Source: Demequina maris (GTDB taxonomy: Bacteria; Actinomycetota; Actinomycetes; Actinomycetales; Demequinaceae). From it: a stretch of 64,000 nucleotides of DNA. The stretch's first letter is position 1, and every line of letters begins with the position of its first letter. Positions 46,892 through 58,812 of the stretch are shown in pieces. The stretch spans positions 124,001 to 188,000 of the forward strand of contig NZ_BBLX01000007.1 of NCBI RefSeq assembly GCF_000971155.1, written 5' to 3'. The notes below the pieces were generated by a model, which worked only from the letters and a program-made list of their open reading frames with translations, had not been told where the DNA came from and searched no databases. The translations under genes and the position numbers were made by a program.

Positions 46892-48187
46892 GTGCGTACA
46901 GAGGCCGATGTCATCGTGATCGGGGCGGGTCCGGGAGGGTCCGCCGCCGCCCGCTATCTCGCCGTGGAGGGCTTCGACGTCATCGCCCTCGAGAAGTCGA
47001 GGTTCCCCCGCGAGAAGGTGTGCGGCGACGGCCTCACGCCGCGCGCGGTGCGCGAGATCGACCTGATCGGCCTGCCGACGCCGCGCGACGAGGGCTGGAT
47101 CCCCAACCACGGCCTGCGCATGGTGGGCGGCGGCCACCGCCTCGAGTTCCCGTGGCACGACCTCGAGTCCTTCCCGAGCTACGGCCTGTCGCTGCCGCGC
47201 GCCGACTTCGACAAGCGCCTCGCCGACCACGCGCGCGCCGCCGGCGCGGACGTGCGCGAGGGCTGGCACGTCGAGTCCGTCATCCGCGACGAGCGCCAGG
47301 AGGGCTACGCGGGCGGCGGCCGCGTGGTCGGCGTGGTCGCGCGGGAGACCGACGAGAAGGGCCGCAAGGTCGGCGAGCCCGTCGAGTACCGCGCCCCGCT
47401 CGTGATCGCCGCCGACGGCGTCAGCGCGCGCGTCGCGCTCGGCATGGGCATGGAGCGCATGGAGAACCGCCCCATCGGCGTCGCGGTCCGCACGTACTTC
47501 ACCACGCCGCGCCACGACGAGGAGTGGATGGAGGGCCACCTCGAGATCTGGGACGGCGAGCGCGGCCGCTCGAACCTGCTGCCCGGCTACGGGTGGATCT
47601 TCCCCATGGGCGACGGCACCGCGAACGTGGGCCTCGGCACGCTCAGCGCGAAGGGCACGCCGCCCAAGCTCGACCACCGCGCGCTCCTGCGGGACTGGCT
47701 CGACCACTCGGCCGCGGACTGGGAGTTCGGCGAGCAGGTGGGCGGCATCAAGGGCGCGGCCATCCCCATGGCCTTCAACCGTCAGCCGCACTACGTGCCC
47801 GGCATGATGCTGGTGGGCGACTCCGGCGGCATGGTCAACCCGTTCAACGGCGAGGGCATCGCCTACGCGATGCAGGCCGCGCGCCGCGCCACCGAGTCGG
47901 CGGTCGCGTGGCGGGACGCGTCCGGCGCGCGCGACAAGGAGGCCGCGCTGGCGGGCTACGCGCGCATGATGAAGGACGACCTGGGCGGCTACTACTCGCT
48001 CGGGCGCGTGTTCGCCTCGCTGGTCGAGCATCCGGCCGTGATGAAGGTGTGCACGCGGTACGGGCTTCCTAGTCCTTTGGTCATGGAATTCACGTCTAGA
48101 CTGCTGGCAGATGTCTACGAGCCTCGTGGCGGGAACTGGGCCGACAGGCTCCTGTCCGCTCTGACGCGGGTCGCTCCGGCGGCGTGA
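46892..48187 (+). CDS. FAD-dependent geranylgeranyl-reductase-type enzyme (MenJ-like)
   Basis: A 431-residue flavoprotein. Rossmann FAD motif VIGAGPGGSAAARYLA near the N-terminus, the family phrase EKSRFPREKVCGDGLTPRAV, and a second FAD motif MLVGDSGGMVNPFNGEGIAYAMQAA. Members reduce isoprenoid double bonds. In mycobacteria MenJ partially saturates the menaquinone side chain, and the position here between men genes and nuo supports that role. GTG start. It lies 41 bases before nuoA and may be cotranscribed with the nuo operon. Confidence 0.9.
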   Translation: MRTEADVIVIGAGPGGSAAARYLAVEGFDVIALEKSRFPREKVCGDGLTPRAVREIDLIGLPTPRDEGWIPNHGLRMVGGGHRLEFPWHDLESFPSYGLSLPRADFDKRLADHARAAGADVREGWHVESVIRDERQEGYAGGGRVVGVVARETDEKGRKVGEPVEYRAPLVIAADGVSARVALGMGMERMENRPIGVAVRTYFTTPRHDEEWMEGHLEIWDGERGRSNLLPGYGWIFPMGDGTANVGLGTLSAKGTPPKLDHRALLRDWLDHSAADWEFGEQVGGIKGAAIPMAFNRQPHYVPGMMLVGDSGGMVNPFNGEGIAYAMQAARRATESAVAWRDASGARDKEAALAGYARMMKDDLGGYYSLGRVFASLVEHPAVMKVCTRYGLPSPLVMEFTSRLLADVYEPRGGNWADRLLSALTRVAPAA

Positions 48188-48228
48188 CGGCATCCGCGAC
48201 CTCGACGAAGACGGAAGGATAATCCCCT

Positions 48229-48588
48229 GTGAATCCGTACGTGCCGATCATCGTGATGATGGTGATCGCGGGGCTGCTCGCGGGCGCGGGCCTGTTCGTG
48301 AGCTCCATCCTGGGTCCGAAGCGCGCCAACGCCGCGAAGCTCGACCAGTACGAGTCCGGCCTGCAGCCCACCCCGGGCGCGGCCGGCGGGGGTCGCATCC
48401 CGATCAAGTACTACCTCGTCGCGATGACCTTCATCATCTTCGACATCGAGGTCGTCTTCCTGTACCCGTGGGCCGTCGCGCATGACGCGCTCGGCTGGTT
48501 CGGGCTGATCGCGATCATGACCTTCCTCGCCCTCATCACGATCCCCTTCGTGTACGAGTGGCGCCGCGGCGGATTCGAGTGGGACTGA
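48229..48588 (+). CDS. nuoA: NADH-quinone oxidoreductase subunit A
   Basis: A 119-residue membrane subunit with three helices. NuoA signatures: KLDQYESGL in the quinone-site loop and [23 protein letters not shown] in helix 2. GTG start with GGAAGGA about ten bases upstream. A GATAAT sequence also sits just before the start and could act as a -10, so a promoter inside the gap is possible. First gene of a complete 14-gene operon in standard order. Confidence 0.96.
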   Translation: MNPYVPIIVMMVIAGLLAGAGLFVSSILGPKRANAAKLDQYESGLQPTPGAAGGGRIPIKYYLVAMTFIIFDIEVVFLYPWAVAHDALGWFGLIAIMTFLALITIPFVYEWRRGGFEWD

Positions 48589-48593
48589 GAGAT

Positions 48594-49145
48594 ATGGGTA
48601 TCGAAGAGAGCGCTCCTCCGTTCATGCTCGGCATGGTCGAGGACTTCGTCGGCTTCATGCGGGCGGGATCCCTCTGGCCGGCCACGTTCGGCCTCGCGTG
48701 CTGCGCGATCGAGATGATGGCGACGGGCACCCCGCGCTTCGACATCTCGCGCATGGGCTCCGAGGTCTTCCGCGGCTCGCCGCGCCAGGCCGACATGATG
48801 ATCGTCGCCGGCCGCGTGTCGAACAAGATGGCGCCGATCGTGCGCCAGGTCTACGACCAGATGGCCGAGCCCAAGTGGGTCATCTCGATGGGCGTCTGCG
48901 CCTCGTCGGGCGGCATGTTCAACAACTACGCGATCGTCCAGGGCGTCGACCACATCGTCCCCGTGGACATCTACCTCCCGGGCTGCCCGCCGCGCCCGGA
49001 GATGCTGCTCAACGCGCTGCTCGAGCTGCAGGAGCAGGTCAAGAGCACGCCGATGGGCCGCAACCGCCGCGAGATCGCCGCCGCCGCCGAGGCCGCCGCG
49101 CTCTCCGCCACCCCGACCTCCGAGATGAAGGGCCTGCTTCGTTGA
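48594..49145 (+). CDS. nuoB: NADH-quinone oxidoreductase subunit B
   Basis: A 183-residue peripheral subunit carrying Fe-S cluster N2, the last centre before quinone. The ligand cysteines are visible in [21 protein letters not shown] and [12 protein letters not shown]-terminal Ala-rich tail of about 30 residues extends beyond shorter homologues. ATG starting MGIEESAPP, six bases after the nuoA stop. The TGA overlaps the nuoC TTG start. Confidence 0.97.
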   Translation: MGIEESAPPFMLGMVEDFVGFMRAGSLWPATFGLACCAIEMMATGTPRFDISRMGSEVFRGSPRQADMMIVAGRVSNKMAPIVRQVYDQMAEPKWVISMGVCASSGGMFNNYAIVQGVDHIVPVDIYLPGCPPRPEMLLNALLELQEQVKSTPMGRNRREIAAAAEAAALSATPTSEMKGLLR

Positions 49146-49858
49146 GCGACTCCCAGGACCTCACCGGCACCGGCGCCCCGCAGGGCGGACCCCAGCCGGG
49201 TGAACGCGAGCAGATCACTCTCATCAACGTCCGCGAGGGCATGTTCGGCGCGCAGGGCGACACCTCCGGCTACGACCTGCTGGTCAAGCCCGTCGAGATG
49301 CCCGGCGCCTCCGAGCGCCCGTACGGCGAGTGGTTCGACGGCGTCGTCGACGTCCTCGAGGAGCTCCTCGGGGACGATGCGGCGGCCGCCATCCAGCACG
49401 TCGTCGTCGACCGCGGCGAGCTGACGCTGCACATCGCGCGCGAGCACCTGCCCGCCGTCGCGCAGCACCTGCGCGACGACCAGGACCTGCGCTTCGAGAT
49501 GTGCCTCGGCGTGTCCGGCGTGCACTACCCGGCGGACCAGGGCCGCGAGCTGCACGCCGTGTACCCGATGCAGTCGATCACCCACAACCGTCGCCTCCGC
49601 CTCGAGGTCGCGGTGTCCGAGTCGGACGCGCACATCCCGTCGATCACCTCGATCTACCCGATGAACAACTGGCACGAGCGCGAGACCTGGGACTTCTTCG
49701 GCATCGTCTTCGACGGCCACCCCTCGCTCGCGCGCATCGAGATGCCGGACGACTGGGTGGGCCACCCGCAGCGGAAGGACTACCCGCTCGGCGGCATCCC
49801 CGTGGAGTACAAGGGCGCGGAGATCCCCTCGCCCGACAACCGGAGGCAGTACCGATGA
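49142..49858 (+). CDS. nuoC: NADH-quinone oxidoreductase subunit C
   Basis: A 238-residue hydrophilic subunit of the connecting arm. Core motifs: [34 protein letters not shown] and [18 protein letters not shown]. The only suitable start is TTG at 49142, overlapping the nuoB stop as TTGA; the next in-frame ATG would remove 33 residues. The N-terminal 30 residues are Gly/Gln-rich and probably disordered. Separate from nuoD, unlike the fused enterobacterial form. The stop overlaps nuoD (ATGA). Confidence 0.95.
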   Translation: MSDSQDLTGTGAPQGGPQPGEREQITLINVREGMFGAQGDTSGYDLLVKPVEMPGASERPYGEWFDGVVDVLEELLGDDAAAAIQHVVVDRGELTLHIAREHLPAVAQHLRDDQDLRFEMCLGVSGVHYPADQGRELHAVYPMQSITHNRRLRLEVAVSESDAHIPSITSIYPMNNWHERETWDFFGIVFDGHPSLARIEMPDDWVGHPQRKDYPLGGIPVEYKGAEIPSPDNRRQYR

Positions 49859-51198
49859 CCCAGACCGCTCCCCACGCCACGGGCGCGTTCGTCGAGGACC
49901 CCGACGCCCCCGAGTACAGCGCCTACGGCGGCGACTGGTCCGACATCGCCGACGAGGCCGCGCGCCTCGCGCAGCAGCGCATCGTCGTCAACATGGGCCC
50001 CCAGCACCCGTCCACCCACGGCGTGCTGCGCGTCATGCTCGAGATCGAGGGCGAGACCGTCACGGAGACCCGTGCCGGCATCGGCTACCTCCACACGGGC
50101 ATCGAGAAGAACATGGAGTTCCGCACCTGGACCCAGGGCGTGACCTTCTGCACCCGCATGGACTACGTCGCGTCCATGTCGCAGGAGGCCGTGTACTGCA
50201 TGGGCATCGAGAAGCTGCTCGGCATCACCGACGACGTCCCGGAGCGCGCGAACATCCTGCGCGTCCTCATGCTCGAGCTCACGCGCATCGGCTCGCACCT
50301 CGTCGCGGTCGGCACAGGCGGCAACGAGATGGGCGCCACCACGGTCATGACCACGGCGTTCGTCGCGCGCGAGGACACGTTCCGCGTCATCGAGATGATC
50401 TCGGGCCTGCGCACGAACAACGCGTACATCCGCCCGGGCGGCGTCGCCCAGGACGCGCCCGAGGACGCCGTCGCGCTCATCCGCAAGGTGATCCCGCAGA
50501 TCAGGCAGAAGCTCGACGAGCTCGCGGACCTCCAGCTGGAGAACCCGATCTTCAAGGGCCGCCTCAAGGGCGTCGCGAACCTCGACCTCGCGGGCTGCAT
50601 GGCGCTCGGCATCACCGGGCCGATCCTGCGCTCCGCGGGCCTGCCGTACGACGTGCGCAAGGCGGACCCGTACTTCGGCTACGAGACCTACGACTTCCAG
50701 GTCCCGACGTCGACCGACGCCGACGCCTACTCGCGCGTGGTCCTCCGCCTGGAGGAGTGCTACGAGTCGCTCAAGATCGTCGAGCAGTGCGCCGACCGTC
50801 TCGAGCAGACCGCGGGCCAGCCCGTCATGGTCGCGGACAAGAAGATCGCGTGGCCGGCCCAGCTGTCCGTCGGCTCGGACGGCCAGGGCAACTCCCTCGA
50901 CCACATCCGCCACATCATGGGCGAGTCGATGGAGTCGCTCATCCACCACTTCAAGCTCGTGACCGAGGGCTTCAAGGTCCCCGCGGGCCAGGTGTACTCC
51001 GCGATCGAGGGCCCCAAGGGCCTGCTCGGCGTCCACCTCGTCTCCGACGGCGGCACCAAGCCCTGGCGCGCGCACTTCCGTGACCCCGGATTCAACAACC
51101 TGCAGGCGCTGTCGATCCTCACCGAGGGCGGTCAGGTCGCCGACGTCGTGGTGGCGATCGCCACGATCGACATGGTGCTGGGAGGCGTCGACCGATGA
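49855..51198 (+). CDS. nuoD: NADH-quinone oxidoreductase subunit D
   Basis: A 447-residue subunit forming the quinone pocket with NuoB. Motifs: [58 protein letters not shown], and the C-terminal [10 protein letters not shown], which is the conserved 49-kDa subunit ending. ATG overlapping nuoC. The stop overlaps nuoE (ATGA). Confidence 0.98.
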   Translation: MTQTAPHATGAFVEDPDAPEYSAYGGDWSDIADEAARLAQQRIVVNMGPQHPSTHGVLRVMLEIEGETVTETRAGIGYLHTGIEKNMEFRTWTQGVTFCTRMDYVASMSQEAVYCMGIEKLLGITDDVPERANILRVLMLELTRIGSHLVAVGTGGNEMGATTVMTTAFVAREDTFRVIEMISGLRTNNAYIRPGGVAQDAPEDAVALIRKVIPQIRQKLDELADLQLENPIFKGRLKGVANLDLAGCMALGITGPILRSAGLPYDVRKADPYFGYETYDFQVPTSTDADAYSRVVLRLEECYESLKIVEQCADRLEQTAGQPVMVADKKIAWPAQLSVGSDGQGNSLDHIRHIMGESMESLIHHFKLVTEGFKVPAGQVYSAIEGPKGLLGVHLVSDGGTKPWRAHFRDPGFNNLQALSILTEGGQVADVVVAIATIDMVLGGVDR

Positions 51199-51847
51199 CC
51201 TACGACGAGACCACGCTCGCGCAGCTGGCGGAGGACGCGGCCGCGATCATCGCGCGCTACCCCGTCAAGCGCTCCGCGCTGCTGCCGATGCTGCACCTGG
51301 TGCAGTCGGTGGACGGCTTCGTGTCGCCCGACGGCATCCAGTTCTGCGCCGAGCAGCTCGAGCTCACGGCCGCGGAGGTGTCCGCGGTCGCGACGTTCTA
51401 CACGCAGTACAAGCGCCGTCCCAACGGCGAGTACCAGGTGGGCGTGTGCACCAACACGCTGTGCGCCGTCATGGGCGGCGACCGCATCTGGGACGAGCTC
51501 TCCGAGCACGTCGGCGTGGGCCACGACGAGACCACCGAGGACGGGCAGATCACGCTCGAGCGCCTCGAGTGCAACGCGGCCTGCGACTACGCGCCCGTGA
51601 TGATGGTCAACTGGGAGTTCTTCGACAACCAGACCCCGGAGAGCGCGAAGCAGGTCGTCGACGACCTCCGCGCCGGCAAGGACGTCGCGCCCACGCGCGG
51701 CCCCGCCAAGGTGTGCTCGTTCAAGCAGGTCTCGCGCGTGCTCGCGGGCTTCGAGGACGGCCGGGCCGACGAGGACCAGGGCGCCGGAGCGCCCACCCTC
51801 GCGGGCCTCGCGGCCGCCAAGGAGCAGGGCTGGAAGGAGGCGGCGAA

Positions 51848-51851
<4 letters not shown>
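51195..51851 (+). CDS. nuoE: NADH-quinone oxidoreductase subunit E
   Basis: A 218-residue thioredoxin-fold subunit holding the 2Fe-2S cluster N1a. Cluster cysteines: CTNTLC in the first pair, and CNAAC in [12 protein letters not shown]. Also [18 protein letters not shown]-terminal extension of about 60 residues ([19 protein letters not shown] onward) is typical of actinobacteria. Overlaps nuoD and nuoF. Confidence 0.97.
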
Positions 51852-53169
<1,318 letters not shown>

Positions 53170-53173
<4 letters not shown>

Positions 53174-55659
53174 CCGCGACCGCGGACAAGCCGGCAGCGG
53201 AGGTCGTCGACACCGTCAGCCTGACGATCGACGGCACCGAGGTCTCCGTGCCCAAGGGCACGCTCATCATCCGTGCGGCCGAGCAGGTCGGCATCGAGAT
53301 CCCGCGCTTCTGCGACCACCCGGCGCTCAAGCCCGCGGGCGCGTGCCGCCAGTGCCTCGTCGACGTGGCCAGCCCCGGCCCCGACGGCAACCTGCGCGCG
53401 TTCCCCAAGCCCCAGGCGTCGTGCACCATGACGGTCACCGAGGGCATGGTGGTGAACACGCAGCACACCTCCGAGGAGGCCGACCGCGCCCAGAAGGGCG
53501 TGATGGAGCTGCTGCTCATCAACCACCCGCTCGACTGCCCGGTGTGCGACAAGGGCGGCGAGTGCCCCCTGCAGAACCAGGCGATGAGCCACGGTCGTCC
53601 CGAGAGCCGCTTCGTCGACGTCAAGCGCGTCTTCGAGAAGCCGCTCGCGCTGAGCTCGGAGATCCTGCTCGACCGCGAGCGCTGCGTCCTGTGCCAGCGC
53701 TGCACGCGCTTCTCCAAGGAGATCGCGGGCGACGCGTTCATCGACCTCCAGAACCGCGGCGCGCAGCAGCAGATCGGCACGTTCGACGAGGACGTGCTCG
53801 ACTTCGACGGCTACCGCCCCGTGGGCGCCGCCACCGTCGACGAGGCCGGCAAGGCCTTCTCCTCGTACTACTCCGGCAACACGGTCCAGATCTGCCCCGT
53901 GGGCGCCCTGACCTCCGCCGCGTACCGCTTCCGCTCGCGCCCGTTCGACCTCGTGTCGTCGCCGAGCATCTCCGAGCACGACTCGTCGGGCTCGGCCATC
54001 CGCATCGACCACCGCCGCGGCAAGATCCTGCGCCGCCTCGCGGAGAACGACCCGGTCGTCAACGAGGACTGGATCTCCGACAAGGACCGCTTCGCCTTCG
54101 CGTGGCAGAACCTGTCCGACCGCCTCACCCGCCCGCTGGTCCGCAAGGACGGCGAGCTCGTCGAGACCTCGTGGCCCGAGGCCCTCGCCGCCGCCGCGGC
54201 CGGCATCAAGGCCGCGACGGCCGCCGACGACGAGGGCGCCGCGCGCGGCGCCGCCGTCCTCACCGGCGGCCGCGTCACCCTCGAGGACGCGTACGCGTAC
54301 CAGAAGCTCGCCCGCGTGGTGCTCGGCACCAACGACGTCGACTCCCGCGCCCGCGTCGCGAGCGACGAGGAGCAGGCCTTCCTCGGCACCCAGGTCGCAG
54401 GCACGGGCCTCGGCGTGACGTTCGGCGAGCTCGAGAAGGCCCCCGCGGTCCTGCTCGTCGGCTTCGAGCCCGAGGACGAGGGCGGCGTGGTCTTCCTGCG
54501 TCTGCGCAAGTCCCTGGGCCGCCAGCAGGTCCTCACCGTGGCGCCGTACCTCACGCGCGGCGCCGAGAAGCTCGGCGCCACCCTGGTGCCCGCCGTCCCC
54601 GGCCGCGAGGCCGCCGCGCTGGCGGAGCTGCCCGCGGACGCGAGCGAGGCCCTGTCGCAGCCGGGCGCGGTCATCGTGCTCGGCGAGCGCGCGGCCGAGG
54701 CCCCCGGGGCCTTCGTCGCCGCCCAGGAGCTCGCCTCGTCCACCGGCGCGCGCCTCGCGTGGATCCCGCGGCGTGCGGGCGAGCGCGGCGCCGTCGAGGC
54801 CGGCGCGCTGCCCGGCCTGCTGCCCGGCGGACGCACCGCCGCGCTCAAGGGCCCCCGCGACGTCGTCGCGAAGGCCTGGGGCGTGGACGCGCTGCCGTCG
54901 GCCAAGGGCCGCGACACCGCGGGCATCATCGCGGCCGCCGCGGAGGGCGCGATCGGCGCGCTCGTCATCGGCGGCGTGAGCGCCTCCGACCTCACCGGCG
55001 ACGTCGCCGCGGCGCTCGAGGCCACCGGCTTCGTCGTGTCGCTCGAGGTGCGCCGCTCCGAGATCGCCGAGTCGGCCGACGTGGTCCTGCCCGTCGCCCC
55101 GCCGTCGGAGAAGCCCGGCACGTTCGTCAACTGGGAGGGCCGCCTGCGTGGCTTCGCCACGGCGATCCAAACCGACGCGATGTCCGACCACCGGGTCCTC
55201 GACCTGCTCGCCCGCGAGTGGGGCGTCGAGCTCGGCACCGGCACCGTCGAGGCCGTCAACGCGGAGCTCGCGGCGCTCGGTGCCGCGGAGGCCGCGCATC
55301 GTCCCGCCGCCCCCAAGGCCAAGGCCGCGCGCAACCCGCGCGCCAAGAAGGGCACCGCGGTCCTCGCGACGTGGCACCAGCTGGTCGACGAGGGCGCGCT
55401 GCAGGACGGCGAGCCCTACCTCGCCGGCACCGGCCGCGTCGCCGTCGCCCGGATGTCCGCCGCCACCGCGGCGTCGCTCGGCGACGCCGTCAGCGTCGAG
55501 GTCTCCACGGAGGTCGGCGCGGTCGAGCTGCCGCTCGTCGTCACCGAGGGCATGGTCGACGGCGTGGTGTGGGTGCCCGTGAAGTCCCCCGGCTCCTGGG
55601 TGGCGCGCGACCTGCGCGCGGCCGCCGGAGCCGTCGTCTCGGTGAAGGGAGCGGCGTGA
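53170..55659 (+). CDS. nuoG: NADH-quinone oxidoreductase subunit G
   Basis: An 829-residue Fe-S subunit. N-terminal 2Fe-2S domain with [21 protein letters not shown]; the His/Cys cluster [18 protein letters not shown]; a 4Fe-4S pair in [10 protein letters not shown] and CPVGAL. The rest resembles molybdopterin oxidoreductases but with divergent, Ala-rich sequence after about residue 270, as usual for actinobacterial NuoG. One 10-mer copy (55295-55304) lies in the Ala/Lys-rich stretch near residue 710. ATG overlapping nuoF. Confidence 0.97.
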
Positions 55660-56996
55660 TGACCGTCCTCGCGTCCACGTCGGGCGTCCCCGTCGCGGAG
55701 GCCCTGGCCGCCGACCCGCTGTGGGTCGTCATCGTCAAGGCCGTCCTCGTCGTCGTGTTCCTGCTGACCTCCGTGCTGTTCGCGGTGTGGTTCGAGCGCC
55801 GCGTGATCGGCCGCCTGCAGGAGCGTCCCGGCCCCAACCGCCTCGGCCCGTTCGGCCTGCTCCAATCCGTGTCCGACGCGATGAAGCTCCTGTTCAAGGA
55901 GGACATCAGCGTCCGCAAGGCGGAGAAGGTGCTGTACATCGCCGCGCCGATGATCTCGGTGTTCTGCGCGCTGCTGATCTTCTCGGTGATCCCGTTCGGA
56001 CCCGAGACCCGCATCTACGGCACGGACTTCTCCACGCCGCTGCAGCTCACCGACTTCTCCGTCGCGATCCTGTTCATCCTCGCGTGCGCCGCGCTCGGCG
56101 TGTACGGCATCGTGCTGGGCGGCTGGGCCTCCGGCTCGACGTACCCGCTCATGGGCGCGATCCGCTCGACCGCGCAGGTCATCTCGTACGAGCTCGCGAT
56201 GGGCCTCTCGCTCGTCACGGTGTTCATGCTCTCGGGCACGATGAGCACGTCCGGCATCGTCGAGGCGCAGACCGACCGCTGGTGGGTGTGGCCGCTGTTC
56301 CCGGCGTTCATCCTCTACGTCATCTCCATGGTCGGCGAGACCAACCGCCTGCCCTTCGACCTCCCCGAGGCCGAGGGCGAGCTCGTCGCCGGCTTCATGA
56401 CCGAGTACTCGTCCATGAAGTTCGCGTGGTTCTTCCTCGCGGAGTACATGAACATGATCAACGTCTCGGCGGTCGCCTCGACGCTGTTCCTGGGCGGCTG
56501 GCGCGCCCCATGGCCCGCCTCGTGGCCAGGAGCCGAGTTCCTCAACACCGGCATCTTCCCGCCGCTGTGGCTGATCCTGAAGATCTGGCTGCTCATGTTC
56601 GTGTTCGTGTGGATCCGCGGCTCGGTGCTGCGCTTCCGCTACGACCAGTTCATGAAGTTCGGGTGGAAGATCCTCATCCCGGTCGGCCTGGGATGGCTGG
56701 TGTTCTTCTCCGTCGGCCGCGCGCTGTTCGACCACTTCGACCGCGACCTCAACGTCTACGACGCGGTCGCCGGCATCGTCGCGATCCTGCTCGTCGTCGC
56801 CGTCTGGAGCCTCGTCACCGAGGACCGGTCGAAGACGGAGGACGAGGTCGACGCGGACGCCGAGCCCGAGGTGCTCGACGCGTTCGCCGGCGGCTACCCG
56901 GTGCCGCCGATGCCGCACCAGGTCCTGCCCCCATCGCCGCGCTCGGGCCGTACGGTCGAGGCGCATGTCGGCTCACGAGAGGAGGACTCCGAGTGA
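55659..56996 (+). CDS. nuoH: NADH-quinone oxidoreductase subunit H
   Basis: A 445-residue membrane subunit forming much of the quinone tunnel. Motifs: [46 protein letters not shown] and [20 protein letters not shown]. Eight helices, then an unusually long hydrophilic C-terminal tail of about 60 residues (from [15 protein letters not shown]). Start is the ATG of a TGATG overlap; the GTG three bases earlier is also possible. Confidence 0.97.
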   Translation: MTVLASTSGVPVAEALAADPLWVVIVKAVLVVVFLLTSVLFAVWFERRVIGRLQERPGPNRLGPFGLLQSVSDAMKLLFKEDISVRKAEKVLYIAAPMISVFCALLIFSVIPFGPETRIYGTDFSTPLQLTDFSVAILFILACAALGVYGIVLGGWASGSTYPLMGAIRSTAQVISYELAMGLSLVTVFMLSGTMSTSGIVEAQTDRWWVWPLFPAFILYVISMVGETNRLPFDLPEAEGELVAGFMTEYSSMKFAWFFLAEYMNMINVSAVASTLFLGGWRAPWPASWPGAEFLNTGIFPPLWLILKIWLLMFVFVWIRGSVLRFRYDQFMKFGWKILIPVGLGWLVFFSVGRALFDHFDRDLNVYDAVAGIVAILLVVAVWSLVTEDRSKTEDEVDADAEPEVLDAFAGGYPVPPMPHQVLPPSPRSGRTVEAHVGSREEDSE

Positions 56997-57772
56997 GCGG
57001 GTCCGACGAGGTCTGGAAGGTCAACCGCGAGCGCGACGCGAAGCGCGAGACCTTCGAGTCCAACCTGCCCAAGAAGGGACCGATCGGCGAGGCGCTCGCG
57101 CCCGTCGCCGGATTCGGCGTGTCCCTCCGCAACTTCTTCCGTCCCACCGTGACCGAGCAGTACCCCAAGGTCAAGGTGCCGACGATGCCGCGCTACCACG
57201 GCCGCCACCAGCTCAACCGTCACCCCGACGGCCTCGAGAAGTGCATCGGCTGCGAGCTGTGCGCGTGGGCGTGCCCGGCGGACGCGATCTACGTCGAGGC
57301 GGACTCCAACACGCCCGACCACCAGGTCAGCCCCGGCGAGCGCTACGGCCGCGTCTACCAGATCAACTACCTGCGCTGCATCTTCTGCGGGCTGTGCATC
57401 GAGGCGTGCCCGACGCGCGCGCTCACGATGACGAACGAGTACGAGCTCGCCGGTCCCACGCGCGAGGGCCTCATCTACGAGAAGCAGGACCTCCTCGCCC
57501 CGATGGGCAAGAACATGCTGGCCGCGCCGCACCCGATGGTGCCCGGCACCACCGACGGCTCGTACTACCGCCAGGAGGTCGACGGCCCGGTCGAGGAGCA
57601 GGTCGCGTGGGTGCGCGAGCACCGTCCCGACGACCCGACGCTGCCGGAGAACCGCGGCAAGGAGCCGGTCGAGGACCAGGCGCCCCGCGAGGAGCGCTAC
57701 ACCTCGTCGCAGCACGCGGCCGGCGCGGCGGGCGGCGTCCGCTACGAGAACCAGGGCGGGGGTCCCTTCTAG
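56993..57772 (+). CDS. nuoI: NADH-quinone oxidoreductase subunit I
   Basis: A 259-residue ferredoxin-like subunit with two 4Fe-4S clusters (N6a and N6b): [12 protein letters not shown] and [12 protein letters not shown]. The typical [18 protein letters not shown] precedes the first. The C-terminal tail after about residue 190 is long, acidic and Pro/Gly-rich. GTG start overlapping nuoH. It links the hydrophilic arm to the membrane. Confidence 0.97.
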   Translation: MSGSDEVWKVNRERDAKRETFESNLPKKGPIGEALAPVAGFGVSLRNFFRPTVTEQYPKVKVPTMPRYHGRHQLNRHPDGLEKCIGCELCAWACPADAIYVEADSNTPDHQVSPGERYGRVYQINYLRCIFCGLCIEACPTRALTMTNEYELAGPTREGLIYEKQDLLAPMGKNMLAAPHPMVPGTTDGSYYRQEVDGPVEEQVAWVREHRPDDPTLPENRGKEPVEDQAPREERYTSSQHAAGAAGGVRYENQGGGPF

Positions 57773-57774
57773 AC

Positions 57775-58512
57775 ATGGTCAATCCCGTCCTCTTCTGGGT
57801 CATCGCCGCGATCACCGTGATCCCGGCGCTGTCCCTGCTGTTCGCGCGCAAGGCCGTGCACGTCGCCATGTCGGTGGTGCTCGTCATGGTCGGCCTCGCG
57901 ACGGCCTACGTGGCGCTCGGCGCCCCGTTCCTCGGCATGGTGCAGATCGTCGTCTACACCGGCGCGGTCATGATGCTCTTCCTCTTCGTGCTCATGCTGG
58001 TCGGCGTCGACCAGCGCGAGGAGCTCAAGGAGACCATCAAGGGCCAGCGCTGGATCGGCCTCTTCACGGCGGCCGGCCTGGGCGCCTTCCTCGTGTCGAT
58101 CGTGGGCCGCACGGTGCTGCCCACCGCCGAGGTCGGCGTGCAGGGCGAGCCCGACGTCATCGCCGTCATGCTGTTCGAGAAGTACGTCCTCGTCATCGAG
58201 GTGCTCGGCTTCCTGCTCATCACCGCCGCGGTCGGCGCGCTCGTGCTCACGCACACGCCGCGCCTCAAGCCGCGCCGCACCCAGCTCGAGGTCCAGCGCG
58301 ACCGCGTGCTCATGGGCGCGGACCCGGTCAACAAGCCCATGCCGGGCGTGTACGCGCGCCACAACGCGCTCGACGTGCCCGCGCTCGACCCGGAGGGCCA
58401 GCCGATCGAGCACTCGATCTCCCGCGTCCTCAAGGTGCGCAACCAGACCGTCGAGGGCGAGCAGTGGCGAGCGCAGCTCGAGGACCCGTCGCACCAGGAG
58501 GGTGACCGCTGA
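57775..58512 (+). CDS. nuoJ: NADH-quinone oxidoreductase subunit J
   Basis: A 245-residue membrane subunit with five helices, including the family stretch [26 protein letters not shown] with the pi-bulge helix. The cytoplasmic C-terminus of about 75 residues ([14 protein letters not shown] onward) is extended relative to the E. coli protein. ATG two bases past the nuoI stop. The stop overlaps nuoK by one base. Confidence 0.96.
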   Translation: MVNPVLFWVIAAITVIPALSLLFARKAVHVAMSVVLVMVGLATAYVALGAPFLGMVQIVVYTGAVMMLFLFVLMLVGVDQREELKETIKGQRWIGLFTAAGLGAFLVSIVGRTVLPTAEVGVQGEPDVIAVMLFEKYVLVIEVLGFLLITAAVGALVLTHTPRLKPRRTQLEVQRDRVLMGADPVNKPMPGVYARHNALDVPALDPEGQPIEHSISRVLKVRNQTVEGEQWRAQLEDPSHQEGDR

Positions 58513-58811
58513 TGGACCCCATCAACTTCGTCATCCTCGCGAGCATCCTGTTCGCGATCGGCGCGGCCGCCGTGCTCCTGCGGCGCAACGCGATCATCGC
58601 CTTCATGGGCGTCGAGCTCATGCTCAACGCCGCGAACCTCGCGCTCGTCGCCTTCTCCCGCATGCACGGTGAGATCGACGGACAGATCATGGCGTTCTTC
58701 GTCCTGGTCGTCGCGGCCGCGGAGGTCGTCGTGGGACTCGCGATCATCATCGCCGTGTTCCGCGCGCGCCAGACCATCTCGCTCGACGAACCCGCTGAGC
58801 TGAAGGGCTGA
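58512..58811 (+). CDS. nuoK: NADH-quinone oxidoreductase subunit K
   Basis: A 99-residue, three-helix membrane subunit. The conserved acidic residues of the proton path lie in [18 protein letters not shown] and [19 protein letters not shown]. Normal length. ATG overlapping nuoJ, with GGAGGGTGACC just before it. Confidence 0.97.
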   Translation: MDPINFVILASILFAIGAAAVLLRRNAIIAFMGVELMLNAANLALVAFSRMHGEIDGQIMAFFVLVVAAAEVVVGLAIIIAVFRARQTISLDEPAELKG

Positions 58812-58812
58812 A

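Noticed and set aside
48188..48228. A strong promoter for the nuo operon in the gap before nuoA
   Set aside because: GATAAT is present but no -35 is visible, and GGAAGGA explains the spot as a ribosome binding site; the operon may be transcribed from the reductase promoter.
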